Positions 17,563-26,587 are shown, numbered from the stretch's first letter. The stretch: DNA of 64,000 nt from Dietzia sp. ANT_WB102 (GCF_008369165.1 NZ_VOBA01000001.1:1054001-1118000); one strand, 5' to 3'. Numbers and translations are program-made. Notes: a model not told the origin generated them from the sequence alone.

Positions 17563-18455
17563 GAGTGCGATTCCGGACGGACGACCATCACCGGGCACGG
17601 CGCCGCCTGCAGGAGTGCGCGGGAGGTGGAACCGAGGACCATGCCCACGAATCCGCCCCGCCCGTGGGAACCAACGACGACGAGCTGGGCGTTCTCCGAC
17701 TGCTCGACCAGTGCCCTGACCGCGCGGTCGCGGGTCACGACTCTCTGCACCTCGACATCGGGGTAGCGGGCGGAGAACCCCGCCAACCGTTCCGACAGCG
17801 TCTGGAGCTGCTGCTGCTCGAGCTGTTTCCAGTCCTCATCGGTGAGGGAGATCCCCGCTGCCGCAGCCTGGACCTGCGGATCCATCCAGGTGTGTACGGC
17901 GATGAGGGGGGTGGCGCGGGCGGAGGCCTCGGCGAACGCCCATTCGGTGGCCTTGGCGCTGATCTCCGACCCGTCGATGCCCACCACTACCGGACCGGTC
18001 CGTGCAGGGTCGTCCGTGTCCTCGCGGGTCACCACGACTGGGCAGAACGCGTGACTGGCGACCGAGGCCGAGACCGAACCGAGCACCATGCCCTTGATGC
18101 CACCCAGACCGCGGGAGCCCAGGACGATGAGTTTGGCCTTGCGGGAGTAGTCGATGAGTACCTGCGCGGGGTTGCCCTCCACGATCGCGTGCGACACCTC
18201 GATGCCAGGCGCGACCTTGGCCGCAGTCTCCCTGGCCTTCTCGATGATGGGATGACACTCGCGCTCGAGCTCGTCGTAGACGGACTGAGGCGGGATCATC
18301 CCCTCGGCGAACATCGCGGCCGGCATCGTGTAACTGGTCACGAGCAGTAGCGGGATGCGCCGGGCGGAGGCGGTGGTGGCGGCGTACACCACCGCGCCGA
18401 GGGCAGCAGCGGAGCCATCTACACCGACGACGACAGTGTTCTCTAAAGAAGCCAT
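17559..18455 (-). CDS. Universal stress protein with two Usp domains
   Basis: A 298-residue tandem Usp protein. Each half starts with a VVVG(V/I)DGS strand and ends with the ATP-binding loop: GSRGLGGIKGMVLGS in the first and GSHGRGGFVGMVLGS in the second. Both fit the G-2x-G-9x-G(S/T) signature of the ATP-binding class, as in Mycobacterium Rv2005c/Rv2623-type proteins. ATG 18455 (MASLEN) is preferred to a GTG 30 nt upstream. It is coupled to the GNAT gene. Confidence 0.93.
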   Translation of the reverse strand: MASLENTVVVGVDGSAAALGAVVYAATTASARRIPLLLVTSYTMPAAMFAEGMIPPQSVYDELERECHPIIEKARETAAKVAPGIEVSHAIVEGNPAQVLIDYSRKAKLIVLGSRGLGGIKGMVLGSVSASVASHAFCPVVVTREDTDDPARTGPVVVGIDGSEISAKATEWAFAEASARATPLIAVHTWMDPQVQAAAAGISLTDEDWKQLEQQQLQTLSERLAGFSARYPDVEVQRVVTRDRAVRALVEQSENAQLVVVGSHGRGGFVGMVLGSTSRALLQAAPCPVMVVRPESHS

Positions 18456-18497
18456 GGCTCCGACCCTACCGCCGGGGTGTGACACAGGTCGGCGGTT

Positions 18498-18617
18498 TTA
18501 GAGCTGGTCCGGAAAGGGCGCGTTGGGCGGGTACGCCAGGTTGAAGCTGCCCTGGAACGCCGGGAGGATGGCGCGGCCGGGCCCGAAGAGGAAGAAGTCG
18601 ACGACTGCGTCGATCAT
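18498..18617 (-). CDS. Candidate 39-residue small protein
   Basis: A short frame in the gap between the universal stress protein and the pseudouridine synthase. GGGAG lies 5 nt upstream of its ATG (18617). The N-terminal half is hydrophobic (VVDFFLFGPGRAILPAF) and the C-terminal half is Pro-rich, ending in PFPDQL. It sits 42 nt upstream of the stress-protein gene on the same strand and could lead that operon. I recognise no family; coding status rests on the ribosome site and composition. Confidence 0.45.
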   Translation of the reverse strand: MIDAVVDFFLFGPGRAILPAFQGSFNLAYPPNAPFPDQL

Positions 18618-18713
18618 GAGTGCTCCCGAGTTCTCGAAATGATTGTCCCCCAGAGTGGCGAGAGGGACAGATGAGGCGGGAGTGAGTGTAGCTCAGCGAC
18701 TAGGCTCGTGGAC

Positions 18714-19658
18714 ATGTCCAGTTCCAGACGTCGCGGGCGGCCACTGCCACTGCGGGACGGGGTCGACCCGGTCCGGATCCGGCTGGCCGACCCCGGGCAG
18801 GGGCCCCGCAGCATCGTCGAGGAGCTGCGCCGACGGTTCCCCGACCGGCTCACGGAACTCTCCGCGGCCCTCGAGGCCGGGCAGGTCGTCACCGCCGACG
18901 GGGCGCCGGTGACCCCAGCGACCCGGCGGCACCGGGGCATGGACGTGTGGATGTACCGGACGCCCGAGCCCGAGATCCCTGTCCCGTTCGAGATCGAGGT
19001 CCTGCACTGCGACGACCGCCTCGTCGTCGTCGACAAGCCCCACTTCCTCGCCACCACCCCCCGCGCGGGCCACGTCACCGAGACCGCGCTCGTCCGGCTC
19101 CGGCGCGACCTCGCGCTGGACGACCTGGCGCCCGCCCACCGCCTCGACCGGCTCACCGCCGGGGTCCTGGTGTTCACCGTCGACCCCTCACACCGCGGCG
19201 CCTACCAGGAACTCTTCGCCGCCCGCCGGGTCACCAAGACCTACCTGGCGGTCGCCGCCGCCCCCGACGGGACCCCCGACGTCCAGGAGCGTTCCAGCCG
19301 CATCGTCAAGACCCGCGGCACCCTCCAGGCGGCCGAGGTCGACGGCGAGCCCGACGCCCACACCCGGATCACACTCCTGGACACCCGCGGTACCGGGGCT
19401 TCGCGGATCGGGCTCTACCGGCTCGAACCCACCACCGGCCGCACCCACCAACTGCGCGTGCACATGAACGCACTCGGAACCCCGATCCTCGACGACGACC
19501 TCTACCCCCGCGTGCTCGACGTGACCCCCGGCGACTACTCGGCCCCCCTGCAGTTGCTGGCCTCGTCGATCGCCTTCACCGACCCCGTTTCCGGCGAGGA
19601 ACGCCGCTTCACGACCCGGCGGACCCTCGACGCCTGGCCCGGTGCGAACGATCTGTGA
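18714..19658 (+). CDS. RluA-family pseudouridine synthase
   Basis: About 314 residues; isomerises uridine in rRNA or tRNA. The catalytic motif HRLDRLTAGV lies near residue 145, with the Asp as nucleophile. The N-terminal 75 residues resemble an S4-like or actinobacterial RluA extension, and TGRTHQLRVHM is the conserved C-terminal RluA block. ATG 18714 is used; a GTG two codons upstream is in frame. The exact target cannot be told from sequence. Confidence 0.9.
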   Translation: MSSSRRRGRPLPLRDGVDPVRIRLADPGQGPRSIVEELRRRFPDRLTELSAALEAGQVVTADGAPVTPATRRHRGMDVWMYRTPEPEIPVPFEIEVLHCDDRLVVVDKPHFLATTPRAGHVTETALVRLRRDLALDDLAPAHRLDRLTAGVLVFTVDPSHRGAYQELFAARRVTKTYLAVAAAPDGTPDVQERSSRIVKTRGTLQAAEVDGEPDAHTRITLLDTRGTGASRIGLYRLEPTTGRTHQLRVHMNALGTPILDDDLYPRVLDVTPGDYSAPLQLLASSIAFTDPVSGEERRFTTRRTLDAWPGANDL

Positions 19659-19737
19659 ACATCCGGGCAATCCCCTATCGGCATCCGCTCCGAATTCCTG
19701 CAAGCTTTAGGTTGACCACCATGATCCGAGGGAGCAC

Positions 19738-20508
19738 ATGACCACCCAGGCCGAGACCCACCAGCACGCCGGCGCGCCGGACTCCGCAGCCGCCGTCGCC
19801 ACCGACCTCGTCATGACTTACGGGGAGGGTGAGACCGAGGTCCGCGCCCTCGACCACGTCAGCGCGACCTTCGAACGCGGGCGGTTCACCGCGATCATGG
19901 GCCCCTCCGGCTCGGGCAAGTCGACACTCATGCACTGCATGGCCGGCCTGGACCGGCCGACCTCCGGCTCGGTGCGCATCGGCGACACCGAGATCGTGGG
20001 GCTGGCGGACAAAGAACTCACCGCCCTGCGGCGCGACCGGATCGGCTTCGTGTTCCAGTCCTTCAATCTCGTCCCGACCCTGACGGCCGAGGAGAACATC
20101 ACCCTGCCCCAGGACATCGCCGGTCACCCCATCGACCGCGCGTGGTTCGACGAGGTCATCGGCAGGCTGGGGATCGGTGACAGGCTCTCGCACCGCCCGT
20201 CCGAGCTGTCCGGCGGGCAACAGCAGCGCGTCGCGTGCGCCCGCGCGCTGGTCGGTCGACCCGACATCCTGTTCGGAGATGAGCCCACCGGCAACCTCGA
20301 CTCCACCTCGTCCGCCGAGGTGCTGTCCATCCTGCGCAGCGCCGCGGACGACTTCGGGCAGACCGTGGTCATCGTCACCCATGACCCGCGCGCCGCCACC
20401 TACGCCGATCGCGTGCTGCTGCTCGCCGACGGCCGGGTCGTCCGCGAGCTCGAGCGCCCCACAGCCGACGAGATCCTGTCCGCCATGGGCGCCCTCGAGG
20501 AGCGATGA
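19738..20508 (+). CDS. ABC exporter ATPase, LolD/MacB type
   Basis: A 256-residue ATPase. Walker A GPSGSGKST, signature LSGGQQQR, Walker B ILFGDEPTG and the switch His in VIVTHDP are all present. The NLVPTLTAEEN segment is typical of the MacB/LolD branch that pairs with FtsX-like permeases. A GAGGGAG site precedes the ATG. The stop overlaps the permease start by 4 nt. Such pairs export peptides, lipoproteins or lipids. Confidence 0.92.
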   Translation: MTTQAETHQHAGAPDSAAAVATDLVMTYGEGETEVRALDHVSATFERGRFTAIMGPSGSGKSTLMHCMAGLDRPTSGSVRIGDTEIVGLADKELTALRRDRIGFVFQSFNLVPTLTAEENITLPQDIAGHPIDRAWFDEVIGRLGIGDRLSHRPSELSGGQQQRVACARALVGRPDILFGDEPTGNLDSTSSAEVLSILRSAADDFGQTVVIVTHDPRAATYADRVLLLADGRVVRELERPTADEILSAMGALEER

Positions 20509-23072
20509 TGGCGCCCAGGCACGCCTCCGCCCCTCGCCACACGCGGCCGATGCTGCGGGTCTCTTTGCGCAACATCGCCGCGAACAAGCTCCGCCTAGTG
20601 CTGTCGGTACTGGCCGTGGTGCTGGGCACCGCGTTCGTCACCGGCTCGCTCGTGTTCACCTCCACCCTGAAAAGCACGTTCGACGGGCTGCTCAACCAGG
20701 ACACCGAGGACCTCGCCGCGATGATCGAACCCGAGGACCCGCGCGGGGCCGGGGTGCCGTTCGGGGTGGCCGAACAAGTACTTGCGCTGCCGGGCGTCGA
20801 GGCGGCCACTCCGGGCATCTCCGGCACCGTGGTGTTGTTCAACGCAGACGGCACGCCGTACCAGTCCGGCGGGGCCCCGTCGGAGGGCCTGGCCTGGGTC
20901 GATCCCGAGCGCTCGGTCGGCAACAGCGACTGGATCACCGACGGTCGCGCCCCTGTCGCCGACAACGAGGTCGTCCTGCCCGAAACCGTGCTCGCCAAGT
21001 CCGGACTGTCCATCGGAGGCACCGCCGAGGTCTACACCCCCGGGCAGGGCATGCTCGAGGTCACCGTCGTCGGCGCCTACTCCAGTGAGACCGACGTCGG
21101 TGGATACGTGGGCGTCGCGTTCTCCTCCGACCGCGCCCGGGCCCTGTTCACCGACGGCGAGAACGCCTCCAAGATCTCCGTTCGCGCCGCACCGGGCGTG
21201 AGCCAGGAAGAGGTTCGCGACGCTATCGCGGCCGAATTTCCCCAGTACAGCGTCAGCACCGGCGACGAGGTCAAGGAACGGCTATCCGGGCAGTTGTCGA
21301 CCGTCCTCGACTTCGTCAACTACTTCTTCGTCGCGTTCGGCCTGATCGCCCTGCTGGTCGGCACGTTCATCATCTACAACACCTTCTCCATGCTCGTCGC
21401 CCAGCGGCTGCGGGAACTCGCACTGCTGCGAGCGATCGGGGCGTCCCGCGGGCAGCTCACCCGCTCGGTGATGGCCGAGGCCGCCGTCACCGGGCTCGTC
21501 GGCTCCGCCATCGGCGTGGTGGCGGGCTTCGGCCTGGCCCAGCTGATCTTCGTGGTGCTCGACGCATTCGACCTGGGCATCCCGTCCGGGGCCCTCGCGC
21601 TCACGCCGATGTCGATCATCACCCCGCTCGTGCTGGGCTTCGTCGTCACCGTCTTCTCCGCCTGGGCGCCCGCCCGGCGCGCCGGACGTGTCGCCCCGGT
21701 CCAGGGCATGCGCGTCGGCTCGGTGTCCACCGAGGCCGGTGGCGGCTGGCGCACCTCGGTCGGGCTCTTCGCCGTGGTGAGCGGCCTCATGCTGGCGCTG
21801 ATCGGCACGTGGCAAGACACCACCCGGGACGGCGCGATCACCGTCGGAGTTGGCGCTGCCGCGCTGATCATCGGCAGTTTCCTGGTGATGCCCGCGCTGG
21901 CCAAACCCATCGCCGGCGGCATCGGAAGGGTGATCGGCGCACCGTTCGGTGCGGTAGGCAAACTCGCCGCCACCAATGCCGGGCGCAACACCCGCCGGAC
22001 TGCCGCGACCGCCTTCGCACTGACACTCGGACTGACCCTGGTGGCGGCGTTCGGCACCCTCGGTGCCACCACCAAGGAGAGCATCAGCGGCGTCATAAAC
22101 CAGGACATTAACGCCGACGTCGTGGTCCAGGGCGTTGCCTCCCAGGGGCCGCCTACCCCGCTGCCCGGCGGAATCGAGAAGCAGATCGCGGGCCTCGATG
22201 AGGTCGGAAACGTGGCCTGGCTGGCGTTCGCGTTCGGCCAGCTCGCCGGGGAACCACAGGCAGTGACCGCCGCGGGCGGCCCCGTCGACGAGATGATCGA
22301 CGCCACCGTGATCGACGGCTCGATCGACCCGGGTCCCGACTCGCTCGTCGTATCCCGGACGGTAGCCAGAGACCGCGGCTGGTCGATGGGCGCGGCCGTC
22401 CCGCTCATCGGACCCGACGGCAGCGAGAGCACCCTGCGGGTCACCGGGGTCTATGAGGACTCCCAGGTCCTCGGGCCGTTCTTTACCGGGATGGACGTCT
22501 ACGAGCGCCTGGTGCCGGAGAACCTCCGGTCGACCTTCACGGTGCTCGTCTCGGCGGCCGATGGAGTCAGCCAGGATGAGGTCCTCGCGGCGGTGACCGA
22601 CGACCTCGTCGGAATCCCCATCGCCACGGTGCAGAGCAAGCAGCAGTACATCGACACCCAGACCGGCGGCATCGACCAGTTGCTGACGATCATCTACGCG
22701 CTGCTCGGGTTGGCCCTCGTGATCGCGGTACTTGGCATCGTCAACACCCTCGCCCTGTCGGTGATCGAACGTCGTACCGAGATTGGCATGCTCCGCGCGG
22801 TGGGTATGCAACGCTCGCAGGTCCGCCGCACGATCAACCTCGAGTCCACGCAGATCGCCGTGTTCGGCGCGTTGGTCGGCGCAGCCGTGGGCGTCTACCT
22901 GGGCTGGGCGTTTGTCACGGTGCTCGCCGACAGCGGTCTGACCGAGACGACGATCCCATGGGGCAGCATCGGTGTGGTGCTGGCGTCGTCGGCCGTCGTC
23001 GGGGTGCTCGCGTCGCTGTGGCCCGCGCACCGGGCCGCCAAGACCGGCCCGCTCGAGGCGATCTCGGACTAG
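20505..23072 (+). CDS. ABC exporter permease, FtsX/MacB family, double-domain
   Basis: An 855-residue membrane protein: one N-terminal helix, an extracytoplasmic MacB-type domain (about 55-250), an FtsX domain with three helices (about 265-400), central helices, a second periplasmic region (about 530-720) and a C-terminal FtsX domain (about 740-855, containing GIVNTLALSVIERRTEIGML). This long duplicated form is usual for actinobacteria. It is translationally coupled to the ATPase and converges on a TetR gene with a 4-bp overlap, so the TetR may respond to the exporter substrate. Confidence 0.9.
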   Translation: MMAPRHASAPRHTRPMLRVSLRNIAANKLRLVLSVLAVVLGTAFVTGSLVFTSTLKSTFDGLLNQDTEDLAAMIEPEDPRGAGVPFGVAEQVLALPGVEAATPGISGTVVLFNADGTPYQSGGAPSEGLAWVDPERSVGNSDWITDGRAPVADNEVVLPETVLAKSGLSIGGTAEVYTPGQGMLEVTVVGAYSSETDVGGYVGVAFSSDRARALFTDGENASKISVRAAPGVSQEEVRDAIAAEFPQYSVSTGDEVKERLSGQLSTVLDFVNYFFVAFGLIALLVGTFIIYNTFSMLVAQRLRELALLRAIGASRGQLTRSVMAEAAVTGLVGSAIGVVAGFGLAQLIFVVLDAFDLGIPSGALALTPMSIITPLVLGFVVTVFSAWAPARRAGRVAPVQGMRVGSVSTEAGGGWRTSVGLFAVVSGLMLALIGTWQDTTRDGAITVGVGAAALIIGSFLVMPALAKPIAGGIGRVIGAPFGAVGKLAATNAGRNTRRTAATAFALTLGLTLVAAFGTLGATTKESISGVINQDINADVVVQGVASQGPPTPLPGGIEKQIAGLDEVGNVAWLAFAFGQLAGEPQAVTAAGGPVDEMIDATVIDGSIDPGPDSLVVSRTVARDRGWSMGAAVPLIGPDGSESTLRVTGVYEDSQVLGPFFTGMDVYERLVPENLRSTFTVLVSAADGVSQDEVLAAVTDDLVGIPIATVQSKQQYIDTQTGGIDQLLTIIYALLGLALVIAVLGIVNTLALSVIERRTEIGMLRAVGMQRSQVRRTINLESTQIAVFGALVGAAVGVYLGWAFVTVLADSGLTETTIPWGSIGVVLASSAVVGVLASLWPAHRAAKTGPLEAISD

Positions 23073-23668
23073 CGGCGCCGGCCGAAGAGGTTGCGGGGTC
23101 CGCGGTGTTCGTGTCGGGCGAGCACCGCTCCCAGCATGTCGGCGTCGTGCTTCTCGTCAATTTCGGTGTCGGCGAGGCGGCCGACCGTGCGTTCCCACAG
23201 CAGGCCCTCGTACACGGTCAACAGGTCGACAGCGGCGGTCGCCGGGTCCCGTAGCCCGGCGGCGTCGAGCGCGCCGACGAGGTCGCTCGGGTCGAGCAGG
23301 GCGGCGACGAGGTCTGTGGTGTCCGCTTTGCCGGCGAGTTCGACGATCAACGCCGACCTGGCGGCCAGCTCGCCGCGGTAGTCGGCCAGCAGCCCGTCGA
23401 CCATGCGCGTGAGCATCGCCAGCACGTCGTCGGCGTCGGAGGACGCCAGTTCCTGGATTCCCGAGACCTCGACGAACCCCCGCAGCAGCGACGTGAGTCG
23501 ATCGACGGTGAGTGCCAGGAGCTGCGCGCGGGTACGGCAGTAGTAGGAGGTGGAGCCCGAGGGCAGGCCAGCCTCCGAATCCACGGCGCGGTGGGTTAGC
23601 GCGCGGACACCGTCCCTCGCCACGACCTCGATCGCGGAATCGGCGATGAGCATGCGCCGGTCCTCCAT
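23069..23668 (-). CDS. TetR-family regulator beside the ABC exporter
   Basis: A 199-residue protein. The HTH segment reads ALTHRAVDSEAGLPSGSTSYY, which deviates from the classical TetR turn but matches the group with an RAVDxEAGLPxGS helix. The ligand-binding part ends in an Arg-rich tail. Its stop overlaps the permease stop by 4 bp on the opposite strand. It is downstream of and co-directional with the desaturase gene, so it could govern either the exporter or the desaturase. Confidence 0.85.
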   Translation of the reverse strand: MEDRRMLIADSAIEVVARDGVRALTHRAVDSEAGLPSGSTSYYCRTRAQLLALTVDRLTSLLRGFVEVSGIQELASSDADDVLAMLTRMVDGLLADYRGELAARSALIVELAGKADTTDLVAALLDPSDLVGALDAAGLRDPATAAVDLLTVYEGLLWERTVGRLADTEIDEKHDADMLGAVLARHEHRGPRNLFGRRR

Positions 23669-23794
23669 GTGGGCTCCCGTCGTCGTTTTCCACCAGGCAT
23701 TCGGCTCGACCGCTGTAGTGCCGGGAGGTCGACGGGTCCCGCCGACTCGAGCGTCAGCCTATCGCCGTACGGGATCGTGGGCGACGGAATCACG

Positions 23795-23829
23795 GACGCC
23801 CCGGCACCGTTGTCCGGTGCCGGGGCGTC
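23795..23829 (-). terminator. Hairpin terminator after the desaturase gene
   Basis: A 14-bp perfect G/C-rich inverted repeat (23795-23808 with 23816-23829) with a 7-nt loop, 34 nt beyond the desaturase stop. Confidence 0.7.
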
Positions 23830-23863
23830 GTGGCGTCCGTGGCGTCGATTCGGAGGCCGTTGG

Positions 23864-25099
23864 TCAGGCGGCGACCTTCCGGGCCCGCCGGTTGGCACGA
23901 TGGTGCTTGAGCGCGGTCTTCAGGCCCGCCCGCTGGCCGTTGGTGGCCGGCAGGGGCTTGGGCAGGTCGGCGAACATCTGCTCGGAGTGGGTCTCCGGCG
24001 CATCGTCAGCGGTGTCGCGGAGCATGTGGTTGGGCAGGGACAGCTTGGCAATGGTGCGCCAGGTCTTGAGGTACTGCACAGGCAGCGGGCCGGCGACGTA
24101 GGGAAGATCGTACTTGCGGCACACCTCACGCACGCGGATCGACGCCTCTGCCAGACGATTGCTCGCCATGTCTGGGTAGATGTGGTGCTCGATCTGGTAC
24201 GAGAGGTTTCCCGACATGAAGTCGATGACCGGTCCCCCAGTGATGTTGGCCGAGCCCAGCATCTGCCGCAGATACCACTCGGCTTTCGTCTCCTCCTCCA
24301 CGGCCTTCTTGGTGAACTTCTCCGCGCCGTCGGGGAAGTGGCCGCAGAAGATCACTGCGTTCGTCCACACGTTGCGGATCCCGTTCGCGACGAGATTCGC
24401 CTTGGCAGTGGATTTCCACCCTGGGCCTGACAGGGCCGGGTAGAGGACGTAGTCCTTGAGTAGCTGGCGCGACGCCTTCTTGGCGAACTTCGCGATCTTG
24501 CGCTTGGTCTCGGGGCGGTCGTCGCGACCCTTGGCCATCTTGCCCAGCTCGAGGTGCTGGATGCCGACGCCCCACTGGAACATCAGCGCAAGAATCGTGT
24601 TGTAGGCGACGTTTCCGTAGAAGAACGGCGACCAGCGCTGGTCACGCGTCACCCGCAGGAGGCCGTACCCCACGTCGTCGTCCATGCCGACGATGTTCGT
24701 GTACTTGTGATGGATGTAATTGTGGGTCTGCTTCCAGTGCTCGGCCGTCCCGACGATGTCCCACTCCCACGTGGTGGAGTGGATCTCCGGATCGTTCATC
24801 CAGTCCCACTGGCCGTGCATGATGTTGTGGCCGAGCTCCATGTTCTCGATGATCTTGGACACGCCCAGCGCGCCGGCTCCGAGTGCCCAGGCTGTGCGGT
24901 TTCGCGAGCCCACGAGCAGTAGTCCACGGGACGCGATCTCGAGTCCGCGCTGGAAGCGGATTGTGTTGTGGATATAGGCGGCGTCTCGCTCGCCGAGTGA
25001 GCCGATGATGTCCTGGCGGATCTGCTCGAGCTCTGTGCCGAGAGCCTCGATGTCGTCCTCGGTGAGGTGTGCGAATTCCGGGATGTCCGTGATTGCCAT
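23864..25099 (-). CDS. desA3: Membrane acyl-CoA delta-9 desaturase, DesA3-like
   Basis: A 411-residue di-iron fatty-acyl desaturase that would make oleoyl-type chains at the membrane, using electrons from a ferredoxin/flavodoxin reductase. The three histidine boxes are intact: GHNIMH, THNYIHH and QIEHH. Hydrophobic stretches flank them. Length is close to mycobacterial DesA3 (Rv3229c). No oxidoreductase partner gene (Rv3230c-like) adjoins it here, unlike in mycobacteria. The start lies immediately after a palindromic promoter element with no ribosome site, suggesting leaderless mRNA. The basic C-terminus is cytoplasmic. Confidence 0.92.
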   Translation of the reverse strand: MAITDIPEFAHLTEDDIEALGTELEQIRQDIIGSLGERDAAYIHNTIRFQRGLEIASRGLLLVGSRNRTAWALGAGALGVSKIIENMELGHNIMHGQWDWMNDPEIHSTTWEWDIVGTAEHWKQTHNYIHHKYTNIVGMDDDVGYGLLRVTRDQRWSPFFYGNVAYNTILALMFQWGVGIQHLELGKMAKGRDDRPETKRKIAKFAKKASRQLLKDYVLYPALSGPGWKSTAKANLVANGIRNVWTNAVIFCGHFPDGAEKFTKKAVEEETKAEWYLRQMLGSANITGGPVIDFMSGNLSYQIEHHIYPDMASNRLAEASIRVREVCRKYDLPYVAGPLPVQYLKTWRTIAKLSLPNHMLRDTADDAPETHSEQMFADLPKPLPATNGQRAGLKTALKHHRANRRARKVAA

Positions 25100-25104
25100 A
25101 AAGC

Positions 25105-25131
25105 TACGGTACCGTAACTTACGGTCGCGTA
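25105..25131 (-). promoter_or_regulatory. Palindromic operator overlapping the desaturase promoter
   Basis: A perfect 12-nt palindrome, TACGGTACCGTA (25105-25116), is followed 3 nt later by a second TACGGT half-site in an imperfect palindrome (25120-25131). Read on the minus strand, TACCGT occupies -12 to -7 relative to the desaturase ATG and fits a TAnnnT -10 box of a leaderless promoter. A protein bound here would block initiation; TetR-type fatty-acid sensors commonly act this way. Confidence 0.6.
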
Positions 25132-25400
25132 GGTAGATTCGGTTGCGTGGGTCACATATTTGATGTCGGATTGATCGGTGGCCCGATGCGCTCGACGGGC
25201 GCGGCCGGGACCGTTCGCGGGGGGCCGGGGTGGTTCTGGCGTGCGCCGGAAGGCGACGGTGTCGTGCTAGATATCACGGTTGTGTAACGTCGAGCGGGTT
25301 CGTGACGACATAGTGGTCGTCTTGAGGGAACAAGACTGAATGACAGACACAGCGGTACGACTCAGTACGCAGTAGCAAGACATACGAGGGGACACACACA
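25132..25400. other. Divergent intergenic region of desaturase and small ORF
   Basis: Together with the operator this is a 0.3 kb gap. No other gene is visible. It contains the rest of the desaturase promoter and, at 25304-25321, a 6-bp inverted repeat (GACGAC/GTCGTC) with a 6-nt loop about 80 nt upstream of the 42-residue ORF. Confidence 0.5.
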
Positions 25401-25529
25401 ATGAGCAACGCCAACGACATTTTTCTTCGGGCGATCCAGCCCGTCGTCGACATTTTCTGGTCGCTGGTGTGGAGCGCCACCGGCTCGACCCTCAGTGTGC
25501 CGCGTCCGAACAAGCCCGAGGCTCTCTGA
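25401..25529 (+). CDS. Candidate 42-residue membrane-active small protein
   Basis: A short frame with GAGGGGAC about 9 nt upstream of ATG 25401 and a strong terminator 35 nt after its stop: a self-contained transcription unit. Residues 8-30 are hydrophobic and Trp/Phe-rich (VVDIFWSLVWSATG), and the tail is Pro/Lys-rich. There is no signal peptide. Some corynebacterial outer-membrane porins (PorA/PorH) are of this size, but I see no clear resemblance. Family unknown. Confidence 0.6.
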   Translation: MSNANDIFLRAIQPVVDIFWSLVWSATGSTLSVPRPNKPEAL

Positions 25530-25563
25530 TTCGAGACGCCGGGCCACCGCCCGGCCCGCACCG

Positions 25564-25599
25564 CACCGGCCCGCTCCTCGTCTGAGGAGCGGGCCGGTG
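25564..25599. terminator. Bidirectional hairpin terminator
   Basis: A 16-bp perfect inverted repeat (25564-25579 with 25584-25599) with a GTCT loop, between the plus-strand small ORF and the convergent SDR gene. Confidence 0.8.
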
Positions 25600-25627
25600 T
25601 CGTCTGGGTTCGGCTATACCGTCCGGC

Positions 25628-26488
25628 TCAGCGTCCGAACTTCTCGCTGCCGCCAAGGTCGATGGGGATGGACGCCCCGGTGATCCCGGCACCGGCGTCA
25701 CTGCACAGGTAGACGGCCATGGATGCGATGGCAGACGGCTCGACCCACGGCTGGGGCATCTGCGTCATGCTGCTGAACGTCTCCGCCGTGTCCTCCAGCG
25801 TGGTCCCCTCGCCGCCGGTCATCATCGCGATCATCGATGGATTGTCGATCATCGGCGTGCGTACGTTGCCGGGGTGGATCGAGTTGCACCGGACGTTCGA
25901 GAAGCCCAGCTCCCCGGCTAGTGCCTTGGCGAGTCCGCGTACGCCCCACTTGGATGTGCCGTAGCTGGCGGTGAACGAGCCGCCACGTAGGCCGACCATC
26001 GAGCTGACGAGTACCACCGACCCGCCGCGTCCTGTCGACAGGATGTGGGGGATCGCGACGGTCGTCGTCACCCAGGTGCCCTTGAGGTTGATGTCGAGCG
26101 TGGTATCCCATTCCTCTTCGCTGCGCTCCCACGACGGGGCGGGCTGCGGCGAGACGCCGGCGTTGGCGATGACGAAGTCGAGGCCGCCCAGCTCGGCGAC
26201 CGCCGCGTCGACGGCGTCCCGCATCCCGGGGAGGTCGCGGACGTCCACCTCGCCGGTGATGCAGCGGCGGCCGAGCGCACGCACGGCCTCGGCGGTGGCC
26301 TCGAGGTCCTCTGGATCTGCCATCGGATACGGGACGGTGTCGATGTCCCGGCACAGGTCCAGGGCGATTACGTCGCAGCCGGCTGCGGCGAACGCCTCGC
26401 AGTGGGCTCGGCCCTGGCCGCGCGCGGCGCCGGTGACCAGCACGACCCTTCCGCTGAGATCGGCGTGGGTGGGGGCGGGGTGCGACAT
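25628..26488 (-). CDS. SDR oxidoreductase, mycofactocin-coupled type
   Basis: A 286-residue short-chain dehydrogenase. The cofactor loop TGAARGQGRAHC and the long insertion after DVIALD are features of the mycofactocin-dependent SDR subfamily, whose NAD is non-exchangeable and re-oxidised through mycofactocin. Catalytic Ser and Tyr-x3-Lys are seen in LVSSMVG and YGTSKWG. ATG 26488 is chosen for its CAGGAG site. No mycofactocin maturation genes are in the window. Substrate is probably an alcohol or terpenoid; unknown. Confidence 0.85.
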   Translation of the reverse strand: MSHPAPTHADLSGRVVLVTGAARGQGRAHCEAFAAAGCDVIALDLCRDIDTVPYPMADPEDLEATAEAVRALGRRCITGEVDVRDLPGMRDAVDAAVAELGGLDFVIANAGVSPQPAPSWERSEEEWDTTLDINLKGTWVTTTVAIPHILSTGRGGSVVLVSSMVGLRGGSFTASYGTSKWGVRGLAKALAGELGFSNVRCNSIHPGNVRTPMIDNPSMIAMMTGGEGTTLEDTAETFSSMTQMPQPWVEPSAIASMAVYLCSDAGAGITGASIPIDLGGSEKFGR

Positions 26489-26587
26489 CGGTGCTCCTGA
26501 CGGTGTTCGGCGGCGGGCCCTGCGGGGCCGCTCGCCCTGCGGCATGCTGGAAGTCAACGTAAACAAACAGAACAGGTAGTGATCATC

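Noticed and set aside
21282-23030. Long minus-strand frame inside the ABC permease gene
   Set aside because: High-GC shadow; the plus-strand product has clear FtsX domains and helices.
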